64,000 nucleotides of DNA from Acidovorax sp. 106. Its GTDB lineage: Bacteria > Pseudomonadota > Gammaproteobacteria > Burkholderiales > Burkholderiaceae_C. The stretch covers positions 376,001 through 440,000 of the forward strand of contig NZ_RCCC01000001.1 of NCBI RefSeq assembly GCF_003663825.1. Reading direction: 5' to 3'. Under the pieces are notes generated by a model, which made no database searches, was not told where the DNA came from, and saw only the letters and a program-made list of their open reading frames with translations. Positions within the stretch are counted from its first letter, which is position 1. Each line of letters begins with the position of its first letter. Positions 1 to 8,823 of the stretch are shown here, one piece after another. The position numbers and the translations under genes are program-made.

Positions 1-910
1 CATGGACCTCACCCTTGGCGGTTACCAGCATGTCGCACACCATGCACAGCCGCTCGACCTCGGGGTTCAAAGAGCACAGGCCATTGCTGAGCTTTTCGGG
101 CAGCATGGGAATCACGCGGCGCGGAAAGTAAACGCTGGTGGCACGGTCGTACGCGTCAATGTCAATGTCACTGCCGGTTTCGACGTAGTGGCTCACATCG
201 GCAATCGCCACCAACAGGCGCCACCCCTTACTGCGCCCCACTTTGGCAGGTTCGCAATACACGGCGTCGTCAAAGTCGCGCGCGTCTTCTCCGTCAATGG
301 TGACCAAGGGCACATCGGTCAAATCCACCCGGCGCTTCTTGTCCAACGCCCGAACCTTGTCTGGCAGCGCCTTGGCCTGTGCCAGACAGTCCGCAGAAAA
401 CTCATGCGGAACACCGTACTTGCGCACGGCAATTTCAATCTCCATCCCTGGGTCATCGACCTCGCCCAGCACTTCGACGATGCGGCCCACAGGTTGCCCG
501 AACAAAGCAGGGGGTTCGGTCAATTCCACCACCACCACTTGCCCTGGCTTGGCAGCACCTGTAGCGCCCTTGGGGATCAGAACATCCTGCCCGTAACGCT
601 TGTCTTCAGGGGCCACCAGCCACACGCCGCTTTCCTGCAACAAACGGCCAATGATGGGCTGAAAGGGGCGTTCAATGATTTCAACGACCCGCCCCTCAGG
701 GCGGCCACGGCGATCCTGACGAACAATACGCACCCGCACGCGATCCTTGTGCAGCACAGCACGCATCTCGTTAGGAGGAATGTAGATGTCGCCATCCCCA
801 TCATCGCGGATGACAAACCCATGCCCATCTCGGTGCCCCTGAATGCTGCCTTCAATTTCATCAGACAGGTGTGCAGGCGCTGCGCCGGGGGTGTTTTTTT
901 TGATATACAA
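1..910 (-). CDS. rnr: ribonuclease R, 5' part (3' end outside window)
   Basis: 3'-5' exoribonuclease of the RNB (RNase II) family, which degrades structured RNA. About 303 codons are in the window. The protein opens with a cold-shock-type RNA-binding segment (GHRDGHGFVIRDDG near residues 25-38) and enters the RNB domain with IDGEDARDFDDA at residues 205-216, whose aspartates are the family's metal ligands. I chose the TTG at 908-910 because AGGAAAG lies about 7 nt upstream and homology to family members starts soon after; upstream the frame runs antisense through the tRNA-Leu gene. With this start the roughly 70-80 residue N-terminal winged-helix domain of typical RNase R is absent. The C-terminal RNB and S1 domains lie beyond position 1. 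Identity is strong; the exact start is uncertain. Confidence 0.88.
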   Translation of the reverse strand, partial: MYIKKNTPGAAPAHLSDEIEGSIQGHRDGHGFVIRDDGDGDIYIPPNEMRAVLHKDRVRVRIVRQDRRGRPEGRVVEIIERPFQPIIGRLLQESGVWLVAPEDKRYGQDVLIPKGATGAAKPGQVVVVELTEPPALFGQPVGRIVEVLGEVDDPGMEIEIAVRKYGVPHEFSADCLAQAKALPDKVRALDKKRRVDLTDVPLVTIDGEDARDFDDAVYCEPAKVGRSKGWRLLVAIADVSHYVETGSDIDIDAYDRATSVYFPRRVIPMLPEKLSNGLCSLNPEVERLCMVCDMLVTAKGEVH

Positions 911-929
911 TCTAAGTCTTTCCTGAAAT

Positions 930-1014
<85 letters not shown>

Positions 1015-1047
1015 AGTTTAACGACAACCGATGACGGTTTTCTAAAT

Positions 1048-1080
1048 AAAAAAGCCACTGCCTCTGCGGTGGCTTTTTTA
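1048..1080 (+). terminator. hairpin terminator after tRNA-Leu copy 1
   Basis: Stem AAAGCCAC / GTGGCTTT around a GC-rich loop, followed by T6. It is an intrinsic-terminator shape just downstream of the first tRNA-Leu and suggests that the two copies are separate transcripts. Confidence 0.75.
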
Positions 1081-1155
1081 TTGATGGCAAACGGACTGCA
1101 CAAGCCATCCTTCAAAAAAATCAAGACAACTTATAAAAACAGGAAAAACCTGTTC

Positions 1156-1161
1156 TATAAT
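1156..1161 (+). promoter_or_regulatory. -10 element of tRNA-Leu copy 2
   Basis: A perfect TATAAT lies 19 nt before the mature 5' end of the second tRNA gene, in an AT-rich stretch. No convincing -35 box stands at 16-18 bp; TTATAA at 1131-1136 is 19 bp away. Confidence 0.55.
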
Positions 1162-1179
1162 TCAAATCTTTCCTGAAAT

Positions 1180-1264
<85 letters not shown>

Positions 1265-1273
1265 AATCATTAA

Positions 1274-1304
1274 AAAGCCGTTGCACATGCAACGGCTTTT
1301 TTGT
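1274..1304 (+). terminator. hairpin terminator after tRNA-Leu copy 2
   Basis: Stem AGCCGTTGCA / TGCAACGGCT (1276-1297) with flanking A and T6 runs. It is a textbook intrinsic terminator ten bases after the tRNA. The stretch from here to 1467 shows no convincing gene. Confidence 0.85.
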
Positions 1305-1467
1305 TTTGTACCAACCCTTTTTGGCAAAGTACCTCGCCGCAGCCCATCGGCCTTCACGCATGCCAAAGCGTCACAGACCCCGCCGAAACTCAGGAGAGAA
1401 AGAAGGATGGTTCAGGGTCGGCACTGGAGCAAGATCGCGCTGACACACCAGCGCACCCAATCCGCAC

Positions 1468-1917
1468 TCATTGGTCAGGGATCAATCGCTTTCCAAGGCA
1501 AAAAGCCTCATCCCGCGCGTAACCCAGCGCGTCATAAAAACCAAGCACCTGCACATTGCTGGTACGCACCAGCACATTGACTTTGGGGCAGCCTAGCGCA
1601 AGAAGACGCCGCTCCACTTCCTGCATCAGCCGGCGACCCAGAGCCGCCCGCTGATGCCCCGGCGCGATAGCAAGGTAATACACCGATCCACGGTGACCGT
1701 CGTATCCCGCCATGGCAGATCCGATCAACACCTCCACACCCGCCGCGTCAGTCTGTGTGGCCACCAAAAAAAGCCCGGGCTGAAAGCTTCGCTTGCGCTC
1801 AATATCCTTGTACGGATCATTCCAGGGGCGCACCAGCCCGCATGCATGCCAAAGCGCCACCACCTCCGACTCGTCAGCCGAGTCGAAGGGACGGATGCAC
1901 AGCGCAGCAGCAGGCAT
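1468..1917 (-). CDS. GNAT family acetyltransferase, YpeA-like
   Basis: A 149-residue GNAT-fold N-acetyltransferase, close in length and layout to E. coli YpeA. The acetyl-CoA binding loop is visible as APGHQRAALGRRLM (about residues 86-99), following the beta strand GSVYYLAIAP. The end FYDALGYARDE is typical of the family's last helix and strand. The ATG at 1917 starts 8 bp after the stop of the DUF349 gene, so the two are probably one transcript. The substrate cannot be read from sequence; the family includes small-molecule and protein acetylases. Confidence 0.85.
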   Translation of the reverse strand: MPAAALCIRPFDSADESEVVALWHACGLVRPWNDPYKDIERKRSFQPGLFLVATQTDAAGVEVLIGSAMAGYDGHRGSVYYLAIAPGHQRAALGRRLMQEVERRLLALGCPKVNVLVRTSNVQVLGFYDALGYARDEAFCLGKRLIPDQ

Positions 1918-1925
1918 GGGCAGAG

Positions 1926-4667
1926 TTACTTGCGCAGCAATGCCTTCAGCACATTTTGCAAACGCCGTGCGCCGGCTGCATCGCTAGCACTGGCCAACAC
2001 CTGGGCCGCATCAGCGCCCCAGGTTTGGTCTGGCGCTGGATCGTTGCGGCGCGTGAGCAATTGCAGTTGCAGCATGCGGCGAGCGGCGATGTGCTCTGCC
2101 GGAGTGGGCACTTCGGCGGCCATTTCCAAGCGCAACAGCGCCTGGGCCGCATCACCCTTAGGCGCTGCAGACAAAGCCTGCGTCCAGGCAGAGCGAACGG
2201 CTGGCGTGACACGCCCGCCCAGATCCTGAGCGCTGGGCACCTGCGCCGCATCGCGCTTTTCCCAGGCCGACAGCAACTGGGTCAGGGCTTCGCCATGGGC
2301 CTGTGCCGCCAACTTTTTCAGCGCTTGCTGGGCATGCTCCATGGCATCGCGCTGGGCTCGGAAAGCCGCGTCCCCCAGACGAGGGCCACGGTCTTCGCGC
2401 TCTGCACGGTCGCCAAAGCGGCCTGGACGGTCATTGCGATCGCCGAAACGCCCCTCCGTACGAAGACCACGATTGGCATCGCGGTCACCAGGGCGCGCAT
2501 CGCGGCGATCACCTGGGCGTGCGCCACGACCGGGGGCGGCCGGGGCTTCTTTTTTCATACCGGGTCGATCATCACCACGCACAGCCACCACTGGACGGGC
2601 CACTGGCTTGGGCGCCGCAACAGGCGCAGGGGTCGCCACGTCCTCAGAAGTTTCTGAAGGGGTATCAACCGCTCCTTCTTTAGGAGCATCTTGCGCTGAT
2701 TCAACGGGCGCTGGCGCCTGATTTGACTCATCTTTTTGCGCAGTCTCAACGGCTTGGGCGGCTTGCGCCTGCCCACGCAAAGCTGCCTCCAGGGCCTGCA
2801 TGGCAGAGCGAATCTGCTGTGCGTCACCCGTGGCGTTAGCAGCCTCCAGCGCCTTGGAGGCATCCACCACCACACGGTCTCTCGCACTCAACTCAGTCAC
2901 TGCGCGCTCACGGTCTGCAGACTTGCGATTGAACGCCTCATCAATCGGCTTACGGAAAGCATCCCACAGCTTTTGCTCGTGCTTGCGATCCAGAGGCACA
3001 GACTGTGCCTCGCCTTGCCAGCGCTGCTGCAGCGCCTTGACCGCATCAATGCGCAACATGGGCGCGGCGCCCAAGGCCGTAGCCTCTTCAATCATGGCAT
3101 GGCGCCGGGCCAGACTTTCCTTCTGGGCTGCCTCAAACGGTGCGGCAGCGGCGGCAATGGCCTGCTTCCACAACGGCTGCAACTCGGCAAACAGCTTTTC
3201 ACCGATATGACCGCTTTCGCGCCAACGGTCGCCAAACTGGTACAGCGCACGATGGATGCCCTTCCAATCGCCAGAGGCTGCATGCTCCTGAGCCCAGGCC
3301 TTGACCTCTTCGATCAAAGCCAGGCGCTGGGCCTTGTGCTCAGCAGCCTCCGCCCGGATCTTGTCCAGCCATGCTTCCACCACTTTGTGGGCTGCATTGC
3401 AGGCCTCGTCAAACTTCTTCCACAACCCGTGGTTGGGTGCGCCACCCTGGTCGGCTTGCTTCCATTGCTCACGCAACTGGCGCAGGGTTTCCTGCATCTT
3501 GCGCCCACCCAAGGCCTGCCCTTCAGGGCGATTGAGCAGCGCTTCGGCCTTGGCCACCAACTCTTCACGCACCTGATCGGCACTCCAACGCTGCCAGCCT
3601 TCCAGCTCACCGGCGGCCACCAAGGCAGCATGCACTTGCTGCTCCAACGCGGCATCCAGGTGCTTGCCATGGACCTTCAGCACGGCGCGCAAAGCGGCAG
3701 CCGCGCCCGCGCTGGCCTTGCCGTGTCCTTCGGCAGTTTCCTTTTCCAGCACGACCAGTGCTTCGCGTACGGCCTGCACCGCCTTGTCGCGCACCTCGGG
3801 GGCCACTTTGGGCTTGGCTGGACGGGCCGCCTTGGCTGCTGCGGCAGCCGCCTCAGAGGGCAGGCCCCGCGCCACACGCAACTCATCAGCCCACACAGGC
3901 ACAGGCGGCAATGGGGCATTCGCATCCTCTGCTGCCGCAACCGCTTGGGCCAGCGCAGGCTGAAACGCCTCCCACACCACCAGCAGCTGGGACTTGGACG
4001 CATCCAACAGCGGAGGAAAGCGGGCTTCCACACTGGGCCAACTGGCATCGCCCGCCAGACCAAGGGCTTGCTCTTGCCAACGGGCGACATCCGCCCCCAA
4101 CAATTCCAAAGCAGCCTGCGCGTCACGCCAAGATTTGGTCGATAGCACTTCAATGCGTTGTGCGAGCAATACGGCCGCTTCGCGCTGCACCTGGACACGG
4201 TGCTGCAGGTCTTCAATCACCTTGACGCGGTCGGCAATTTGCACCTTGAGCACAGACAGGGGCTCACGCGACAAAGGCGCACCTGCCTTTGCAGCATCCC
4301 GCTGCCAGGCCAAAGCGTCAGCGATATTGAGCTTGGAGGCCGCCAGCAGTGCCTGGGCTTTCTCGGCCCACTCGGCCGCGATCGCTTCTTGCCCCTTGGC
4401 CCGGCGAATCTCATCCAGACGCTCGCGCACCGCGCGGGCCGCGCCCTTGTCCCGGCCACTCAGCTCCTTGAACACCTCTTGCAGTTGCTCAGGCGCCGGC
4501 TGCGTGGTGAGCCAATCGCGGATACGCGAAGCGCGCTCACCAGAGGTCGCTGCTGAAAAAGCACCACCAGTCAGTGCGTCCAGCGGGTGCAACTCTTGGG
4601 TTTTGGCCGGGGCCGGATTCACTTCAGGGGCTTCAGACATTTTGCTGCGGGAAAAAAAAGGAAACAT
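1926..4667 (-). CDS. DUF349 domain protein (913 aa)
   Basis: A large cytoplasmic protein made of repeated DUF349-type helical units (W/L-rich segments such as WKQADQGGAPNHGLWKKFD and HEQKLWDAFRKPIDEAFN). The long Ala/Glu/Lys/Arg helices suggest coiled coil. Residues about 650-750 change to a disordered tract: first an acidic Ser/Thr/Pro stretch, then short Arg-Gly-Asp-rich tandem units (RPGDR, RFGDR). A globular helical tail follows. DUF349 proteins have no firmly known biochemical role. The start at 4667 lacks a clear ribosome site; ATG at residue 10 (MSEAPEV) is an alternative. Confidence 0.85.
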   Translation of the reverse strand: MFPFFSRSKMSEAPEVNPAPAKTQELHPLDALTGGAFSAATSGERASRIRDWLTTQPAPEQLQEVFKELSGRDKGAARAVRERLDEIRRAKGQEAIAAEWAEKAQALLAASKLNIADALAWQRDAAKAGAPLSREPLSVLKVQIADRVKVIEDLQHRVQVQREAAVLLAQRIEVLSTKSWRDAQAALELLGADVARWQEQALGLAGDASWPSVEARFPPLLDASKSQLLVVWEAFQPALAQAVAAAEDANAPLPPVPVWADELRVARGLPSEAAAAAAKAARPAKPKVAPEVRDKAVQAVREALVVLEKETAEGHGKASAGAAAALRAVLKVHGKHLDAALEQQVHAALVAAGELEGWQRWSADQVREELVAKAEALLNRPEGQALGGRKMQETLRQLREQWKQADQGGAPNHGLWKKFDEACNAAHKVVEAWLDKIRAEAAEHKAQRLALIEEVKAWAQEHAASGDWKGIHRALYQFGDRWRESGHIGEKLFAELQPLWKQAIAAAAAPFEAAQKESLARRHAMIEEATALGAAPMLRIDAVKALQQRWQGEAQSVPLDRKHEQKLWDAFRKPIDEAFNRKSADRERAVTELSARDRVVVDASKALEAANATGDAQQIRSAMQALEAALRGQAQAAQAVETAQKDESNQAPAPVESAQDAPKEGAVDTPSETSEDVATPAPVAAPKPVARPVVAVRGDDRPGMKKEAPAAPGRGARPGDRRDARPGDRDANRGLRTEGRFGDRNDRPGRFGDRAEREDRGPRLGDAAFRAQRDAMEHAQQALKKLAAQAHGEALTQLLSAWEKRDAAQVPSAQDLGGRVTPAVRSAWTQALSAAPKGDAAQALLRLEMAAEVPTPAEHIAARRMLQLQLLTRRNDPAPDQTWGADAAQVLASASDAAGARRLQNVLKALLRK

Positions 4668-5011
4668 GGATCAATCAAAAACGAATGGGGTCTGGAGGCA
4701 AACACCCCTAGCCAGACCAACCATGGCACCGGCCTCACAGACAGGCCATGGCAAAAGAAACTATTGTCACAGACAGGCCAACCGACCTGCGTGGGGATGA
4801 TGCCCGGGCATCCGCCCGATCAACATGACATGGCACAAACACCCCCTGCCCATGCACAGCAACCCTGCTGGCCAGTGACCAGGGTCTAGGGCAACCCCAG
4901 GGGCAATAGCGCCCATTATCTATATATATACAAAGGCACCGATTGACAGCCCCTGGAGCCGAGGAAAAACCAAGGGGGTACCAACAACACCAAGCGCCAG
5001 CCCACAAACAA
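4668..5011. other. non-coding stretch downstream of the structured element
   Basis: No convincing gene on either strand. It holds a (TA)n run near 4920-4930 and the 5' side of the DUF349 gene. Two minus-strand open frames of about 100 codons cross it, but neither has a ribosome site or recognisable composition. Confidence 0.5.
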
Positions 5012-5242
5012 GAAAGCCCGATGAACACGGCCATGTGGCTTGCTCACCGGGCTTGACGGCTGACACAACGGTCTTTGCCATCGCTTCGCAACGCGGAGGT
5101 TCACGTCCTCGTTGCGAGGGGGCAATGGATTGCCCCCAAGGGGTGCCATGAAAGCCTCATCTGCTGCACCTAGGCACTGAATGCGATTGGAGGGAGATTT
5201 GGCTTCGTCCGGCGATGCCTGACATTTCAGACGCCTCCACGT
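5012..5242 (-). ncRNA. unassigned structured RNA element, five hairpins
   Basis: In a gene-free region the minus strand can form five hairpins in a row. The stems are GGCG/CGCC enclosing CTGA/TCAG (5193-5238), GTGCC/GGCAC (5143-5177), GGGGGCAA/TTGCCCCC read on the plus strand (5118-5137), CGCAACG/CGTTGCG (5087-5116), and AAGCCCG/CGGGCTT (5014-5054). The last is followed on the minus strand by a T-rich run, like a weak intrinsic terminator. I cannot match it to tmRNA, 6S, SRP RNA, RNase P RNA or a riboswitch class I know. It may be a small RNA or a mobile repeat; both readings are inference. Confidence 0.4.
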
Positions 5243-5428
5243 TAACAAACTACGCCGACCGCCTCAAACAGCAATTTCAATCACCACACATCAATTGATT
5301 GAAAAAATCTCTCAAACAACATCCTTCCCTCGACAAACAGACGCCGCAAAACACTTTCCCCACCAAAAACATGGATGAAACAACAGTGTTTTTATAATTT
5401 TTATATCTTAAAACAATTTTTGATAGTA

Positions 5429-5458
5429 TTGACCACGAATTAAGTACCCTCCTAGAAT
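5429..5458 (+). promoter_or_regulatory. sigma-70 promoter for the lytic transglycosylase gene
   Basis: TTGACC (5429-5434), 18-bp spacer, TAGAAT (5453-5458), at the downstream edge of an AT-rich patch (5370-5455). A start near 5465 gives a leader of about 190 nt that opens with the hairpin CCAGCCTT / AAGGCTGG (5462-5484). Confidence 0.6.
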
Positions 5459-5655
5459 CCGCCAGCCTTCAAAACCAAGGCTGGTAACAACCCCAACCCG
5501 CTGCCGAACCCGGCTAAGTCAGCTCTGCCAGCGTCGCAACCTGCGATCGCACCGACACAGAGTTTGATGGCGTACCAATCCAAGCGGACACCCGCAACCG
5601 CACTGCCAACAACGGCAGGCGCCCCGTGCGGAATCCGCCTCAGAAAGGAAGAGCT

Positions 5656-6510
5656 ATGACAGCGTCAGGAAAAATAGTCTCCGGCGTACGAACCTTCGTT
5701 GCCGATGTGACCAACGGTTTTCTTGAGATCACCCACAACAGCTTCGCCCTTATCGGCTTGGCCGTTGCCTTTGTGGCCATCACTTTGACGGCCCGACCCG
5801 ACCTGCGCCAAGCCGGCGAGGAGCAGCTCATGGGCTGGCTTCAGGCCCGGCAGGTCGCTGCCGTTGGCATGCCCGTTGAGCCCGAAGCCAGCGAGCGCGC
5901 TACGGCCAGCAACCCCAAAGACCTGCCCAAAGAGCAGGCTGCGGTGGCCTTCTGGCTCAGCAAAAAATACAAGGTGGCAGCAGAGCCCCTGAGCGCGCTC
6001 GTGGCGGAAGCCTACGAAATCGGCGGGCGGACCAAGCTGGATCCCACGCTCATCCTCGCCATCATGGCGATTGAGTCCAACTTCAACCCCTTCGCGCAAA
6101 GTGCGGTGGGTGCGCAGGGCCTCATGCAAGTGATGACCACGGTGCACACCGAGAAGTACCAGAACTTTGGCGGCCACTTTGCCGCGTTTGATCCCGTCTC
6201 CAACCTGCGAGTTGGCGTCAAAGTGCTGCAGGAGTGCATTGCCCGCGCAGGCTCGATCGAAGGCGGGCTGCGCTACTACGTGGGCGCAGCCAACCTGGCA
6301 GACGACGGCGGCTACACCGCCAAGGTGATGGCCGAGCACGCCCGCCTGAAGCAAGTGGCCAGCGGCCGCTCGGTGCCACTGAACGCACCAACGATGCTGT
6401 CAACCCAGGCGCCGGCGGCACCAGCCCAGGCAACCCCAGCCACCTCGCGCAACACGCCTTCCGCAGCAGAAAACGACAACAAGGTCGCGCTGCTCACGAC
6501 CGGGCTCTGA
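5656..6510 (+). CDS. lytic murein transglycosylase (SLT domain)
   Basis: A 284-residue peptidoglycan lytic transglycosylase of the goose-lysozyme/Slt70 type. One N-terminal membrane segment (about residues 30-47, FALIGLAVAFVAITL) anchors it. The SLT domain runs from about 110 to 225 with LILAIMAIESNFNPFAQS, where the Glu is the catalytic acid, then GLMQVM and the later tyrosine motif LRYYVGA. A low-complexity Ala/Pro/Thr tail follows. I took ATG 5656, which has GGAAGAG 3 to 9 nt upstream, over ATG 5626. It stands alone between its own promoter and the glyA unit. Confidence 0.85.
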   Translation: MTASGKIVSGVRTFVADVTNGFLEITHNSFALIGLAVAFVAITLTARPDLRQAGEEQLMGWLQARQVAAVGMPVEPEASERATASNPKDLPKEQAAVAFWLSKKYKVAAEPLSALVAEAYEIGGRTKLDPTLILAIMAIESNFNPFAQSAVGAQGLMQVMTTVHTEKYQNFGGHFAAFDPVSNLRVGVKVLQECIARAGSIEGGLRYYVGAANLADDGGYTAKVMAEHARLKQVASGRSVPLNAPTMLSTQAPAAPAQATPATSRNTPSAAENDNKVALLTTGL

Positions 6511-6598
6511 CAGCGCTGGTCAGCGGGCCACTAAGGCACCGCTATGTCCAGCAGCGGAGCGCATTGCTTCGCACAGCCCCACAGCAAAGTCAGGCAAA

Positions 6599-6626
6599 TT
6601 GGCAGTCCCCCGACCTCAGCTACACT
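6599..6626 (+). promoter_or_regulatory. sigma-70 promoter of the glyA transcript
   Basis: TTGGCA (6599-6604), 16-bp spacer, TACACT (6621-6626). The expected start at about 6632 falls exactly at the 5' edge of the riboswitch aptamer. Confidence 0.6.
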
Positions 6627-6790
6627 ACGCGGGTACGCAACTGGCGATAGGCGCAAAGCCCTCACGGGTGTTGCCGCTGACGTGGAAACCAGCAAGAACC
6701 TGCTTCTTGTGAACCACTGGGGAGCGTGCCGCAAGGTCCAATAGACTTTGCGTTCCGCCGTTCGCCTGGGCAGCCCTTGTTTCAAGGGAC
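6627..6790 (+). promoter_or_regulatory. ZTP (pfl) riboswitch upstream of glyA
   Basis: The leader carries the conserved marks of the ZTP/ZMP aptamer: GGGTACGCAACTGGCG at the 5' side, a variable arm, the stem ACGTGG...CCAC leading into TGGGGAGCGTG, and the 3' block CGCCTGGGCA that forms the pseudoknot side. ZTP riboswitches sense the alarmone made when 10-formyl-tetrahydrofolate runs short and often control glyA and purine genes. A hairpin CCCTTG/CAAGGG (6774-6788) follows at once. No long T-run is seen after it, and the ribosome site lies only about 15 nt further on, so translational control is more likely than termination (inference). Confidence 0.9.
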
Positions 6791-6815
6791 ACAAGTTCAT
6801 AGGACTGCCAACACC

Positions 6816-8060
<1,245 letters not shown>

Positions 8061-8089
8061 GCCGCCCGGCCGATAGTTCAAACGCGACC

Positions 8090-8539
8090 ATGAAATGCCC
8101 CTTCTGCAGTCACCTGGAGACGCAAGTCGTTGAAACACGGGTGTCTGAAGACGGGGTGTTCATTCGCCGCCGCCGCCAGTGCGGCGCGTGCGACAAGCGC
8201 TTTACCACCTACGAACGGCCGGAAGTGAACTTCCCGGCCATCGTCAAAAAAGACGGCCGCCGCATCGAGTACGAACGCGGCAAGCTGCTCGCCTCCTTCA
8301 ACCTGGCCTTGCGCAAGCGCCCGGTGAGCACAGAGCAGATCGACAGCGCCATTGAGCGCATTGAAGAAAAGCTGCTGAACCTGGGCCAGCGCGAAGTGAA
8401 CTCTGGCCGCATCGGCGAGCTGGTGATGCGCGAACTCAAGAAGCTCGACAAAGTAGCCTATATCCGCTTTGCGAGTGTGTACCGGAGCTTTGAAGATATT
8501 GACGAATTCCGGGCCCTGGTCGACGAAGTGCGCAAGTAA
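8090..8539 (+). CDS. nrdR: transcriptional repressor NrdR
   Basis: A 149-residue repressor of ribonucleotide reductase genes. The N-terminal zinc ribbon shows two CxxC pairs (CPFC and CGAC, residues 3-6 and 31-34) with the RRRRQC basic segment between. An ATP-cone domain (about 49-139, [19 protein letters not shown]) senses ATP/dATP. The length is exactly the usual one. It is cotranscribed with glyA, a common neighbour in betaproteobacteria, and ends shortly before a hairpin repeat that could close the transcript. Confidence 0.97.
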   Translation: MKCPFCSHLETQVVETRVSEDGVFIRRRRQCGACDKRFTTYERPEVNFPAIVKKDGRRIEYERGKLLASFNLALRKRPVSTEQIDSAIERIEEKLLNLGQREVNSGRIGELVMRELKKLDKVAYIRFASVYRSFEDIDEFRALVDEVRK

Positions 8540-8631
8540 CTCACTGCACCACTGCATTGGCGACCAAGGGCAAGAACCGCCACAGACTGCACTGCAGTCA
8601 TCCCATTTCTTCGGTAGCCCAGCACACAGCT

Positions 8632-8690
8632 ACTACAAAATTAATAGCTACCAGCGCTTTAAATAAAAGCGCTAGAGACCTATTTAGCCT
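8632..8690 (+). repeat. family A hairpin repeat, copy 1
   Basis: Contains AATAGCTACCAGCGCTTT then AAAAGCGCTAGAGACCTATTT. It lies sense-strand 3' of nrdR in the convergent gap with the nucleotidase gene, which holds no other feature. See the family description in the findings. Confidence 0.75.
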
Positions 8691-8823
8691 AAAAACTTGC
8701 AGCGCGGTTGCCGCCCGATATGCGCTGCGCCAGGCAACGATCCCACAGGCAGCGGGCTCACCCCGCAGTGGGCCGGGCCCGTAGACCTGGCAGCCACCGC
8801 GCATAGCGGAGCCCCTCAACCCA

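Noticed and set aside
4916..5248. Minus-strand frame of 110 codons through the structured element
   Set aside because: No ribosome site and odd composition; the strong stems explain the conservation better. A second frame (4735-5034) overlaps it.
6726..6815. Upstream extension of glyA by 30 codons
   Set aside because: The extra codons lie in the ZTP aptamer; the family N-terminus MYDRNIL starts at 6816.
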